Of a stretch of DNA of 64,000 bases, positions 50,338 through 60,030 are shown one piece after another. The stretch's first letter is position 1; each line of letters begins with the position of its first letter. The DNA comes from an uncultured Gilliamella sp. (GTDB taxonomy: Bacteria > Pseudomonadota > Gammaproteobacteria > Enterobacterales > Orbaceae), in assembly GCA_945276085.1 (NCBI GenBank), contig CALYPO010000002.1, forward strand, positions 1 to 64,000, given 5' to 3'. The notes beneath the pieces were generated by a model. It saw only the letters and a list, made by a program, of their open reading frames with translations, did not search any database and was not told the origin of the DNA. The position numbers and the translations under genes are program-made.

Positions 50338-51300
50338 TTATTTATATTTAGAAATAAATTGTTTTAATTCATCTAATGTCGATGTCCCTTCCATTGGACC
50401 TTTTTTAGATACAGCTAGAGCACCGCTCGCATTCGCATAGCGCAAAGCCTGTTTGACAGAATATCCGGCTAACATCAAACTCACAAAGGTTGCACCAAAA
50501 CAGTCACCCGCTCCAGTTGGATCAATGACGTTTGTGGCAAAACCGTCGACATGAAGTGTGTATAATTTATTTTTTTCATCGTGACCATAGTAGTCTGCAC
50601 CATTACTACCTTTTTTCACCACAATATGTTTAATTCCTTTTTCGAGTAATGAAAACATGGTTTGTTGTTCACTCTCATCATGGCTATGGGCAAAATAACT
50701 AACCTCGCTTTCGCTTGGTAAAAATATGTCGGTATATTCCATGATATAATCAAACGATTGCTCCATTTCCTGAATATTAAACATCTCCTTACGCAAATTA
50801 GGATCAAACGAAATTGTGCCACCATTTCTTTTAATAATATCAAGTGCTTTACGCATAGCATCAATGGCGCGAAAAGAATAAAGTGAAGAGCCCATAACGT
50901 GTAAATGGGTACAATCTTTTAGTAAACTTTCATTTATATGATTGAACGAAAGTAGACCACAGGCACTATTTGGGATATTAAAGATAAAATCGCGTTCATT
51001 TAAGTCTTTATAGGTTACAAATGCACTACCTGTATTAGCTTTATAATGCGAGGTAATCCCCTCAATAATCACACCATCTTGTTTTAATCGCTTAGTGCAC
51101 ATGTGACCAAAAGCATCTTTGCCAACACAACCAAAAAAAATAACTGGAAAACCTAATTTTGCAACTTGATCAGCAAATATTGCTGGTGCGCCACTGACAA
51201 AAGGTCCGACAAACTCACCCGGTTCGTCAAAACGTTGGTTTTTCTGTTTAGCTAAAAACTCAACTAGCAATTCTCCTATAGTACAAATCTTAAATTGCAT
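50338..51300 (-). CDS. PfkB-family sugar kinase (tagatose kinase-like)
   Basis: Ribokinase-family sugar kinase, 320 residues. The substrate-side motif FVSGAPAIFADQVAKLG near the N-terminus resembles enteric tagatose/ketohexose kinases, and the catalytic anion-hole motif is DPTGAGDCFGATF near residue 258. Start ATG 51300 has AAAGGGGATG directly upstream; an earlier ATG (51318) would overlap the regulator and include that ribosome site. It begins one base after the deoR-type gene, so they form one unit, divergent from the gatY-PTS genes. The sugar is inferred from context. Confidence 0.8.
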   Translation of the reverse strand: MQFKICTIGELLVEFLAKQKNQRFDEPGEFVGPFVSGAPAIFADQVAKLGFPVIFFGCVGKDAFGHMCTKRLKQDGVIIEGITSHYKANTGSAFVTYKDLNERDFIFNIPNSACGLLSFNHINESLLKDCTHLHVMGSSLYSFRAIDAMRKALDIIKRNGGTISFDPNLRKEMFNIQEMEQSFDYIMEYTDIFLPSESEVSYFAHSHDESEQQTMFSLLEKGIKHIVVKKGSNGADYYGHDEKNKLYTLHVDGFATNVIDPTGAGDCFGATFVSLMLAGYSVKQALRYANASGALAVSKKGPMEGTSTLDELKQFISKYK

Positions 51301-51301
51301 A

Positions 51302-52129
51302 TTACATCCCCTTTGCATTACGATAGATCACGCAAAATTTGTTAACCACATCTTGTTTAAAATTAGAATCTAATAATTGTTGATGATATTCGGTGACAAC
51401 TGGTCTTGATAATATAACCGTATCTAAATGCTTTAATTTTCCGATACTGTGTTCATCATTCATTACCAAGCGTTGAGGTAAAAGGCCAATAGTATGGTCA
51501 GCATTTTTAAATATTTGTTGATATGTTTTTTGTTGATCAATATTAGCAATAATTAAATGATTATTAGCATTGATAGCTGCCAATTCGACAATAAAATGGG
51601 TAATAGAAAATTGGTTAACAACCTCAGTTAGGGCATTATTATTTTGCAAAATATTACCTTCTAAAAGCACCCCCCCCACTAATATGACTTCGGCATCTGA
51701 AAACTCCTTAACCAATTGAGCATTTTGAATATCATTCATAATTAATTTTAAGGATTTTTTATTATGCAAAAAAGGAATGAGTTTTCGAATTAAAGTGCCA
51801 TGACCTAAAAAAAGTGTATCGCCATCATTTATATAATCTAAACAATTTTTAACGATATCGATTTCACTGATATTTAAATTGATATTACTATAATTTACAG
51901 AGTCGAAAGAAGTTTGGTTAGCCAAACTTTCAGGTGGAATATAAATTGCTCCACCAAAGGATCGTTTTAAATAACCTTGTTGTTCTAAATATGTTAAATC
52001 TTGCCGAATGGTAACATTAGATACTTGAAGCTTGTCAGATAAGTCATCTACTTTTACTTCACCTTGTTTACGTACGATTTCGGCAATATCTAACCTACGT
52101 TTTAGTAGGGCTGAAGACGCTCTAGCCAA
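51302..52129 (-). CDS. DeoR/GlpR-family transcriptional repressor
   Basis: Sugar-responsive regulator of 275 residues. N-terminal DeoR helix-turn-helix (RRLDIAEIVRKQGEVKVDDL, NVTIRQDLTYLEQQGYLKR) followed by the DeoRC sugar-phosphate sensor domain (INDGDTLFLGHGT, LIMNDIQNAQL). Start codon is TTG at 52129, with AGGAAAT upstream; no ATG is near. A run of eight G (plus-strand C at 51670-51677) encodes VGGVLL and could slip. It probably binds the palindromic region between it and gatY. Confidence 0.9.
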   Translation of the reverse strand: MARASSALLKRRLDIAEIVRKQGEVKVDDLSDKLQVSNVTIRQDLTYLEQQGYLKRSFGGAIYIPPESLANQTSFDSVNYSNINLNISEIDIVKNCLDYINDGDTLFLGHGTLIRKLIPFLHNKKSLKLIMNDIQNAQLVKEFSDAEVILVGGVLLEGNILQNNNALTEVVNQFSITHFIVELAAINANNHLIIANIDQQKTYQQIFKNADHTIGLLPQRLVMNDEHSIGKLKHLDTVILSRPVVTEYHQQLLDSNFKQDVVNKFCVIYRNAKGM

Positions 52130-52345
52130 ATTTTATTTCCTATATAACTGATAAATATCTAAAGATGATAATAAAATTTATCATACAAGTGGTCAACATC
52201 AATTAATGTGAAGAAATTTATTCCTAAACATGAATCAATGTTAATTATCGCGATTTAGTAGTCTTAAATCAGCCTTGACCAGTTAAACGTTAAAATGCAA
52301 CTTTAGCAACAAGTTTATCTTGTTCGACATATTAAAATCTATTTT

Positions 52346-52361
52346 TGTGATCCACCTCACG
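52346..52361 (+). promoter_or_regulatory. CRP-cAMP site
   Basis: TGTGA-TCCACC-TCACG, one mismatch from the CRP consensus TGTGA-N6-TCACA. It lies about 110 bases before the aldolase start and upstream of the likely promoter, suggesting catabolite control of the PTS operon. Confidence 0.78.
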
Positions 52362-52409
52362 CTATTAACACTAGTATAACTTTCGTTTTGCAATCATAAT
52401 TTAAAAAAA

Positions 52410-52430
52410 TAACTTTCAATTCGAAAGTTA
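52410..52430 (+). promoter_or_regulatory. Palindromic candidate operator of the DeoR-type repressor
   Basis: Perfect inverted repeat TAACTTTC-N5-GAAAGTTA (52410-52417 with 52423-52430). The half-site AACTTTC recurs at 52378-52384, next to the putative -10. Operators of this family (AgaR, GlpR, GatR) often contain TTTC/GAAA half-sites. No T run follows, so it is not a terminator. Confidence 0.6.
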
Positions 52431-52439
52431 AAAAATTAA

Positions 52440-53324
<885 letters not shown>

Positions 53325-53333
53325 AGGCTAAGC

Positions 53334-54257
53334 ATGATGATCTATACCTTAACACTCAATACCGCCATTGATATGAATATTCGTTGCCAAGGGCTTTATC
53401 CCAATTGTGTCAATCGTACTTCGCATACGGAATATAGCCCAAATGGTAAAGCTATCAATGTATCGATTGTATTACATAAATTCAATAAACCAACCTGTGC
53501 TTTAGGTTTCTTTGGTGGTTTTTCGGGTAAGTACATTGTTGATGAATTAACTAAATTGCAACTTGAAACCAAACCTTGCTTTATTGATGATATCACGCGT
53601 ATCAATGTTTTTGTCAACGATGGGCATAATGAATATAAACTGGTGGGGAAAGGACCGTTTGTTCCTGATAACAAAAAAAGTGAAATGCTAGCGATTATTA
53701 GTTCGTTAGCCAATGACAGTTATTTAGTGATCAGCGGAAGTCTGCCAAATAATATTGAACCAGATTATTATCAGTCTATCTTAGATTTATGTCTGTCCAA
53801 AAATATCCAAGTCATTCTTGATATTAGTCATCCCAAATTAAGTGAATTACTAAAGTATAAGCCATTATTAATTAAACCTAATGACGATGAACTAAAAGAA
53901 ATTTTTGGACTTGAAACCAATACCCAACAGCAAATCATAACCGCACTTGAGGCTGTTCATTTAAAAGGCGCACAAAACATTTTATTAACAATGGGTGACA
54001 AAGGCATGTACTTTTCAGACGGCACGCATATTTGGTTTTGTAATGCGGTGAAAATAAATCTAGTTAGTTCGGCTTGTGCTGGTGACGCATCGCTTGCTGC
54101 ATTTATTAGTGAGTGGCTTTTTGAACAACAAAATATTGAAAAAGCCATGAAAAAGGCCTCAGCAACAGGCGCTAATGTTGCCGAGTCAGATGGATTAGGT
54201 CAATTAGACAAAATTGACATTTATATGGGTCAAGTTGTCGTTACCCAAATCAAGTAA
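53334..54257 (+). CDS. 1-phosphofructokinase-family kinase (ketohexose-1-phosphate kinase)
   Basis: PfkB-family kinase of the FruK/LacC branch, 307 residues. Marks: MIYTLTLNTAIDMNI at the N-terminus, SPNGKAINVS, VISGSLPNNI and SSACAGDASLAAF, where the usual G(A/S)GD reads CAGD but keeps the catalytic Asp. It would add a second phosphate to the ketohexose-1-phosphate made by the PTS, feeding the adjacent aldolase. It starts 9 bases after gatY and 13 bases precede the transporter gene. Confidence 0.85.
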   Translation: MMIYTLTLNTAIDMNIRCQGLYPNCVNRTSHTEYSPNGKAINVSIVLHKFNKPTCALGFFGGFSGKYIVDELTKLQLETKPCFIDDITRINVFVNDGHNEYKLVGKGPFVPDNKKSEMLAIISSLANDSYLVISGSLPNNIEPDYYQSILDLCLSKNIQVILDISHPKLSELLKYKPLLIKPNDDELKEIFGLETNTQQQIITALEAVHLKGAQNILLTMGDKGMYFSDGTHIWFCNAVKINLVSSACAGDASLAAFISEWLFEQQNIEKAMKKASATGANVAESDGLGQLDKIDIYMGQVVVTQIK

Positions 54258-54270
54258 ATAGGAGAGCATT

Positions 54271-55689
54271 ATGAGAAAAATATTAGCTGTCACAGGATGT
54301 CCAACTGGTATTGCACATACATATATGGCGGAAGAAGCCTTAAAAAGCGCTGCCGAAAAAGCTGGCTTTGAAATAAAAGTAGAAACCAATGGCGCAGGCG
54401 GTGTTGATAACGCTATTACAGACGCAGATATTAGCGAGGCAATTGGGGTAATTATTGCTGCTGATAAAGATGTCAACCCTGACCGCTTTAATGGTTTACC
54501 TGTTATTGAAGTACCTGTTAAAGATGGTATTCATAAAGCTAAAGTACTTATTGAACAAATCACATCAGGCGCTGTTCCCATCCGTAAAGGCAAAAATAAC
54601 AATTCAGACAAATCCAATTCATCATCTAACCAGATAGAAGTTAAAGAATCCATTGGTCGTCAAATTTATAAACACTTAATGAGCGGCGTTTCGAACATGT
54701 TACCTTTTGTGGTAGCTGGCGGAGTTTTAATTGCGTTATCGTTTTTATGGGGGATATATTCAGCTAACCCTGATAATGCTCAGTATAATGAATTTGCCGC
54801 GTTATTAATGAAAATTGGTGGGCAAGCGTTTGGCATTATGGTTCCTATCTTTACCGGTTTCTTAGCGTACTCTATAGCTGGCCGACCAGGAATGGTTGCC
54901 GGATTTGTCGGTGGACTGATTGCTAATATCACCGGAGCTGGGTTCCTTGGTGGGATTATTGCTGGTTTTGCTGCCGGTTATTTAATGCTGTTTGTCAAAA
55001 AATTGTTAGATGGACTTCCACGTTCATTTGAAGGGCTTAAATCCATTTTCATTATGCCACTCATTGGCGTATTTGTGATTGGTGCAGGTATGTTTTTACT
55101 CGGTGGTCCGATTGCGACAGTAAATAATGCCATGAAGTCTTTCCTCGAATCACTGCAATCTGCTAATCCTGTTTTATTAGGTATTGTTATTGGTGCGATG
55201 TGTTCATTCGACTTTGGTGGTCCAGTAAATAAAGCCGCTTACGTAACAGGTACCATGTTGTTAGGTGAAGGCAATTTCTATTTTATGGCTGGTGTCTCTG
55301 CAGCTTGTATTGCCCCCCCGTTTGTTATTGCTTTTTCAACAACAATCTTCCGCGATAAAGCCTTTACTGAAGAAGAGCGTGCAGCTGGTCTGGTCAATTA
55401 TATTTTGGGTTCAACACACATTACAGAAGGAGCAATACCTTTTGCAGCAAAAGATCCATTGCGCGTGATTCCAATTATGATGTTATCGTCTGCTATTGCA
55501 GCTGTTTTAACCTTTTTATGCCAAATTCAAGTCCCTGCACCTCACGGTGGTTTTTTAGTACTGCCACTGGTCAATAAACCATTTTTATGGGTAGGTTGCA
55601 TTTTCGCGGGTGCAATAGTTGGCGCTATTTTATTAGGTTTAGTTCGTATTGCACAAAACAAAAAATTAGCCAATAAAGCAACAGTATAA
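54271..55689 (+). CDS. PTS fructose-family EIIBC component
   Basis: Sugar permease and phosphotransferase, 472 residues. The N-terminal IIB domain (1 to about 100) has the phospho-cysteine Cys10 in TGCPTGIAHTYMAEEAL. A Ser/Asn-rich linker leads to the membrane IIC domain (about 125-465) with PFVVAGGVLIALSF, GGLIANITGAGFLGGI and FDFGGPVNKAAY. Fructose-family PTS proteins phosphorylate ketohexoses at C1. With GatY as aldolase, tagatose is a likely substrate. A run of seven C lies at 55313-55319. Confidence 0.92.
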   Translation: MRKILAVTGCPTGIAHTYMAEEALKSAAEKAGFEIKVETNGAGGVDNAITDADISEAIGVIIAADKDVNPDRFNGLPVIEVPVKDGIHKAKVLIEQITSGAVPIRKGKNNNSDKSNSSSNQIEVKESIGRQIYKHLMSGVSNMLPFVVAGGVLIALSFLWGIYSANPDNAQYNEFAALLMKIGGQAFGIMVPIFTGFLAYSIAGRPGMVAGFVGGLIANITGAGFLGGIIAGFAAGYLMLFVKKLLDGLPRSFEGLKSIFIMPLIGVFVIGAGMFLLGGPIATVNNAMKSFLESLQSANPVLLGIVIGAMCSFDFGGPVNKAAYVTGTMLLGEGNFYFMAGVSAACIAPPFVIAFSTTIFRDKAFTEEERAAGLVNYILGSTHITEGAIPFAAKDPLRVIPIMMLSSAIAAVLTFLCQIQVPAPHGGFLVLPLVNKPFLWVGCIFAGAIVGAILLGLVRIAQNKKLANKATV

Positions 55690-55697
55690 TCAACAAA

Positions 55698-55727
55698 TTA
55701 GTCTACCGCTCATCAGCGGTAGACTAA
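55698..55727 (+). repeat. Very stable intercistronic hairpin between EIIBC and EIIA genes
   Basis: Perfect 13-bp stem TTAGTCTACCGCT/AGCGGTAGACTAA (55698-55710 with 55715-55727) with a 4-nt loop and no T run. It lies inside the 55-base gap between co-directional genes. It probably stabilises the upstream mRNA or makes a processing point that sets the EIIBC to EIIA ratio. Confidence 0.85.
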
Positions 55728-55744
55728 CAAAATAAGGATAACAA

Positions 55745-56185
55745 ATGAGCGATTTAAAACTTAATGTCAATGATATTTCAATCATAGATGGCTCTTTTTC
55801 TAAACAAGAGGCGATAAGAGCGGTATCTGAAAAGATGATTAACGCGGGATTAGTCAAAAATGATTATACTCAAGCAATGTTCGATCGTGATGCTCAAATT
55901 TCGACTTTTTTGGGTAATGGTATAGCAATTCCACATGGCACAACCGAAAAACGTGATAGTGTTATCGAAACAGGACTTAAAGTGATTTATTATCCACAAG
56001 GTATCAAGTGGGATGAAGATAATAATATTGCTTATGTTGTCGTTGGCATTGCAGCTAAATCAAATGAGCACTTAGATATCTTACGTAAATTAACACGTGC
56101 CGTAATTGCAGACGATACACTTGAGCGCATCTTAGCCGTAAAAACACCAGAACAACTATTAGCCATTCTTCAAGGTAATTCATGA
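55745..56185 (+). CDS. PTS EIIA component, fructose/mannitol type
   Basis: Cytosolic phosphocarrier of 146 residues that takes phosphate from HPr and passes it to EIIB. Phospho-histidine His64 in NGIAIPHGTTEKRD; the MFDRDAQISTFLG segment and C-terminal LRKLTRAVIADDTLERIL are typical of the mannitol/fructose EIIA (PTS-EIIA type 2) domain. Stand-alone, with no HPr (FPr) fusion. Last gene of the operon. Confidence 0.93.
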   Translation: MSDLKLNVNDISIIDGSFSKQEAIRAVSEKMINAGLVKNDYTQAMFDRDAQISTFLGNGIAIPHGTTEKRDSVIETGLKVIYYPQGIKWDEDNNIAYVVVGIAAKSNEHLDILRKLTRAVIADDTLERILAVKTPEQLLAILQGNS

Positions 56186-56226
56186 TAATCACCGAATCAA
56201 GTATTCGCATTTAACTCATAGAGGTA

Positions 56227-56254
56227 TCGGCATCTTATTAACAATAGATGCCGT
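56227..56254 (+). terminator. Weak hairpin after the PTS operon
   Basis: Stem CGGCATCT/AGATGCCG (56228-56235 with 56246-56253) with a 10-nt loop, 42 bases after the EIIA stop. No T run follows directly; GTTTTT appears only about 20 bases later. Possible operon terminator. Confidence 0.4.
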
Positions 56255-56301
56255 TACTCAACTGAGCACAGTTCGTTTTTGCAATAGAAAATACAGTTCA
56301 T

Positions 56302-56775
56302 TTATGAATAAAAATTTTTCAGGCGATTATGGATAATTGTCTTATCTTTTACCATTTCGAATGAAACTAAAAATCCCTGCCAATTAATACCTAAAACAAT
56401 TAACATCTCGTCAAAGTCATAGTAATAACGCACCTGATCGTCATCAATAGAGTCTTTGAACTTAAAATTATGATTAAACTCATCTGTTAACTCAAACGGA
56501 TGCCCCATTTTAAAATCAAAGCCTAGATAAGTTAAAATTTGATTAGCTTTATCACGTAAAAACGTGTTCTCCACCACATCTTCCAGTGATAATACTTCAA
56601 CATGCCCCAAAATATAAAAAAACAGAATTTGATAACCACATACTTTTGCTATTCCAGATATATCCGCATAAATAAAATCATCGATAATTTGATACTCATC
56701 TAACGTAAAAAAATAATCGATATCCAGCTTGTTAAAGCTGTTTTTTTTATACAAAGGACGCCGTTCACTATTCAA
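56302..56775 (-). CDS. Hypothetical protein
   Basis: A 157-residue protein I do not recognise. It is acidic and rich in Asp, Phe and Tyr (DIDYFFTLDEYQIIDDFIYAD, DSIDDDQVRYYYDFDEM), with no signal peptide or clear membrane segment, so probably cytosolic. Start codon is TTG 56775, with AAGGAAAA a few bases upstream and no ATG until about residue 90. It lies 42 bases after ribD on the same strand and may be read with nrdR-ribD. The Asp/Tyr-rich look recalls small immunity or SMI1/SUKH-like proteins, but no motif supports that. Confidence 0.7.
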   Translation of the reverse strand: MNSERRPLYKKNSFNKLDIDYFFTLDEYQIIDDFIYADISGIAKVCGYQILFFYILGHVEVLSLEDVVENTFLRDKANQILTYLGFDFKMGHPFELTDEFNHNFKFKDSIDDDQVRYYYDFDEMLIVLGINWQGFLVSFEMVKDKTIIHNRLKNFYS

Positions 56776-56817
56776 ATTAACGTTTTCCTTTTTTCAAAAT
56801 AGGGAATTGAACTGTCA

Positions 56818-57954
56818 TCAAATTGCAGATGATTTTCTTTTTAGAATAACGCGCATATCCTCACCAACTGCTGCAACTGATTCAAATTGAAATTGAGGAG
56901 CTAGGGATAATTTTTGCAAATTGGGTAAAATACACATATCGTTAGCATTATGGCCTAGCAATTTTGGCGCATAATAAATAATCAGTTCATCAACTAAATT
57001 TTGTTCAATTAACGCACCAGCAAGGTGTGCACCTGCTTCAACCCAAACACTATTTATCTGCTTTTGCGCTAAGTTTTCGAGTAAAATTTTTAAATCAATA
57101 TACTGATTAGCTGAGTGCTCTACAATCAACGATGTATTAGGCATTGCAATCGATAAATTTTGCTTTCGCACAACCCAAGTTTCACCGGGTTGTTGAAAAA
57201 TACTTTCATCACCGGTTAATTGATATTGACCATCAATAATTACTCTAATGGGTTGTCTTATCTTTTCGACAGGATAGATTTTCTGTATGTCATCGGGTAA
57301 TTGGTGATATCTAACGGTTAAACTTGCATTATCGGTTTGTACTGTTTTACGGGTACTTAATATACAACTGGCTTGAGCACGAAACTGTTGTACGTCTTCT
57401 CTGGCTTTGTTTGAGGTTATCCACTTACTTTCGCCTGATGCCATGGCGATTTTTCCGTCTAACGAAGCAGCCAGTTTAAGTTGGACAAAAGGTAAGCCTG
57501 TGCGCATACGTTTTAAAAAACCTTGATTAATCGCTTCCGCTTGGTCAGCTAAAACACCGACAGTTACCGCTATACCAGCATCTTGTAAACGTTTAATACC
57601 ATTACCGGCCACGTTAGGATTAGGATCTTGCATAGCAATCACAACACGCTTTATCCCTGATTTGATTAAGGCATCGGCACAAGGGGGAGTGCGTCCAAAA
57701 TGACTACAAGGCTCTAATGTTACATATGCAGTTGCACCTACGGCATTAGCGCCCGCCATTTGCAAAGCATAAACTTCCGCATGGGGTTGCCCCGCTTTTT
57801 GATGGTACCCCTTACCAATAATCTGATTATCTTTAACGATAATACAACCGACATTGGGATTAGGTGTTGTAGTAAAGCGACCAAGTTTAGCAAGCTCAAT
57901 GGCTTGATTCATATAAAGTTGATCGGTATCGTAAGGCGTTGTCATAAGGGTCAT
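56818..57954 (-). CDS. ribD: Bifunctional riboflavin deaminase/reductase RibD
   Basis: Second and third steps of riboflavin synthesis. 378 residues. The N-terminal CMP/dCMP-type deaminase domain has Zn motifs PHAEVYAL and EPCSHFGRTPPC. The C-terminal reductase domain starts near residue 150 (LKLAASLDGKIA, WITSNKAREDVQQFRA). Its ATG overlaps the nrdR stop (TAATG), so translation is coupled; a second ATG at Met4 is possible. The nrdR-ribD order is common in gammaproteobacteria, but ribE/ribH and nusB do not follow. Confidence 0.97.
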   Translation of the reverse strand: MTLMTTPYDTDQLYMNQAIELAKLGRFTTTPNPNVGCIIVKDNQIIGKGYHQKAGQPHAEVYALQMAGANAVGATAYVTLEPCSHFGRTPPCADALIKSGIKRVVIAMQDPNPNVAGNGIKRLQDAGIAVTVGVLADQAEAINQGFLKRMRTGLPFVQLKLAASLDGKIAMASGESKWITSNKAREDVQQFRAQASCILSTRKTVQTDNASLTVRYHQLPDDIQKIYPVEKIRQPIRVIIDGQYQLTGDESIFQQPGETWVVRKQNLSIAMPNTSLIVEHSANQYIDLKILLENLAQKQINSVWVEAGAHLAGALIEQNLVDELIIYYAPKLLGHNANDMCILPNLQKLSLAPQFQFESVAAVGEDMRVILKRKSSAI

Positions 57955-58406
57955 TATTTTTGTTGTAATTTAGCAATTTCATTACTAAATTGTTCTATAT
58001 CATCAAAACTAAAATAAACTGATGCAAAACGTATATAAGCGACTTTATCGAGGTTTTTTAACTCTTCAATAACGTAACTACCAATTAATTTTGCTGGCAC
58101 TTCACGTTCACCGGTAGCTCTGATTTTTGATTTTATGCGCGTAATTGCATCTTCGATCGCATCAAAGCTAACTGGGCGTTTTTCTAGCGCTCGTTTTATT
58201 CCATTACGCAACTTATCTTCATTAAATGGTTCTCGAACTTTATTGCTTTTAATCACATTAGGCATAATTAATTCAGCCACTTCAAATGTGGTAAAACGCT
58301 CATTGCACTCAACACATTGACGACGACGACGGACTTGATAACCTTCACCAACAAGACGCGAATCAATCACCTTTGTATCATCTGCATTACAAAACGGACA
58401 GTACAT
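57954..58406 (-). CDS. nrdR: Transcriptional repressor NrdR
   Basis: Represses ribonucleotide reductase genes in response to dATP/ATP. 150 residues. The N-terminal Zn ribbon has Cys3, Cys6, Cys31 and Cys34 (MYCPFC and QCVECN), followed by an ATP-cone domain ([24 protein letters not shown]). AAGGATAT lies before the ATG. First gene of the nrdR-ribD unit. Confidence 0.98.
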   Translation of the reverse strand: MYCPFCNADDTKVIDSRLVGEGYQVRRRRQCVECNERFTTFEVAELIMPNVIKSNKVREPFNEDKLRNGIKRALEKRPVSFDAIEDAITRIKSKIRATGEREVPAKLIGSYVIEELKNLDKVAYIRFASVYFSFDDIEQFSNEIAKLQQK

Positions 58407-58615
58407 AACAATATCCTTATAATGGCCTAATTGATATTACAATAGCTGAAAATAGTGATTTAAACAAGATATGTCTAAACAGCAAAATAAATACTATTGA
58501 ATTGGTGTTTACTAAAATAATGTATATGTGATTGAATGTAAAAATCGTGAGGATAAATTTAATAGCAAAATAAATAACTGAAATTAGCTAAACCATATTT
58601 GATGATAAAGAATAA

Positions 58616-58637
58616 TCCGCCACCGATTGGCAGCGGA
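58616..58637 (-). terminator. Terminator of the thr operon
   Basis: Stem TCCGCCACC/GGCAGCGGA (58616-58624 with 58629-58637) with two G-T-type pairs and a 4-nt loop, 7 bases after the thrC stop. The minus strand continues ATTATTCTTT, an imperfect T run. Confidence 0.7.
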
Positions 58638-58644
58638 ACTAATT

Positions 58645-59934
58645 TTACCAAGATAAATTAATTAAAAAATCACGTAATTTGGCGAAATCATTTGGCATAT
58701 GATGCGAAAGTAGTGTCATATCTGCACGTTCAGCTAATGCTTTAGGCAGTGGAATTGATTTACCAAGAATATCTTCAACCACCTCTTTAAATTTTGCTGG
58801 ATGAGCCGTACCTAAAAACAATCCATATTCACCTGCTTGCAGCTGATCACGTAATGCCCGATAAGCAATCGCGCCATGAGGCTCAGACAAATAACCTTTT
58901 TTATCTAATTCTCTTACCGTTTGTGAAGCGACTTCATCAGACACCGCCGCATGCCCAAGTGATTTTAACACCCAGCCTTCGCGACGATAAATCTCTTCAA
59001 TACGAGGCCAGTTATTCGGTTGACTCACATCCATAGCATTAGAAAGCGTAGCAACTGTTGCATGAGGCTCCCACTTTCCAGTTTCTAAATAGCGTGGCAC
59101 CGTGTCGTTTGCATTCGTTGCAGCAATAAAACGTTTAATTGGTAACCCCATTGTTTTAGCCAATAAACCGGCTGTTAAATCACCAAAGTTACCACTAGGC
59201 ACTGAAATCACTAATTGTTGACGTTGCGCTGGTGTCAGTTGAGCATAAGCTTCAAAATAGTAACAAATTTGTGCCAGTAAACGACTGATGTTAATCGAAT
59301 TTGCAGAATTTAATCCAATTAGCGCTTTTAACTCTTCATCATCAAATGCTTTTTTAACTAAGGCTTGGCACGCATCAAAGTCACTTTTAATAGCGATAGT
59401 ATGAATATTATCGCCCAAGGTGCAAAATAGCTTTTCTTGTAATGGACTAATTTTTCCTTCGGGATATAAAATGACAACACGAATATTAGGTAAATGATAA
59501 AAAGCATGCGCCACTGCGGCACCTGTATCACCCGAAGTTGCTGTTAATATCGTAATTTGTTTATCCGCAGCCACTTGCACTAACGCTTGTGCCATAAAAC
59601 GTCCACCAAAATCTTTAAACGCAAGTGTTGGACCATGATATAACTCTAATGAACCAATATCTGCTTCAACCGATTTGACCGGCGCTGGAAATTGAAAAGC
59701 ATTATTAACTAATCGATACATATCATCCTGACTAATTTCATCGCCAATAAACGCCGATAAAATTTTGGCGCTACGAGTTATAAAATCCAGTTTTAATAAT
59801 GCTTCAATTTCATTTTCAGAAAATTTTGGTAATTCTTGCGGGAAAAATAGACCTTGCCCTCTTCCTAATCCTTGTTGCACAGCTTGGGAAAAGCTAACTT
59901 GCTGCGAATGATCTTTCAAATTGTACAATTTCAT
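58645..59934 (-). CDS. thrC: Threonine synthase
   Basis: PLP enzyme that converts O-phosphohomoserine to threonine. 429 residues, same length class as E. coli ThrC. The N-terminus MKLYNLKDHSQQVSF is typical, the PLP lysine is in LAFKDFGGRFMAQAL, and TATSGDTGAAVAHAF binds the phosphate. Last gene of thrABC, separated from thrB by 96 bases. Confidence 0.98.
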   Translation of the reverse strand: MKLYNLKDHSQQVSFSQAVQQGLGRGQGLFFPQELPKFSENEIEALLKLDFITRSAKILSAFIGDEISQDDMYRLVNNAFQFPAPVKSVEADIGSLELYHGPTLAFKDFGGRFMAQALVQVAADKQITILTATSGDTGAAVAHAFYHLPNIRVVILYPEGKISPLQEKLFCTLGDNIHTIAIKSDFDACQALVKKAFDDEELKALIGLNSANSINISRLLAQICYYFEAYAQLTPAQRQQLVISVPSGNFGDLTAGLLAKTMGLPIKRFIAATNANDTVPRYLETGKWEPHATVATLSNAMDVSQPNNWPRIEEIYRREGWVLKSLGHAAVSDEVASQTVRELDKKGYLSEPHGAIAYRALRDQLQAGEYGLFLGTAHPAKFKEVVEDILGKSIPLPKALAERADMTLLSHHMPNDFAKLRDFLINLSW

Positions 59935-60030
59935 AATATGTTCCAGTTATATTTATGCTGTAATAATTTATTCGTTTTATTATCTATCAACCAAAAAAAT
60001 AATTTTTTCAATTACGCTTTTTATAGGATT

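Noticed and set aside
58407..58560. FMN riboswitch upstream of nrdR-ribD
   Set aside because: No conserved FMN-element sequence blocks are visible; the region is plain AT-rich DNA.
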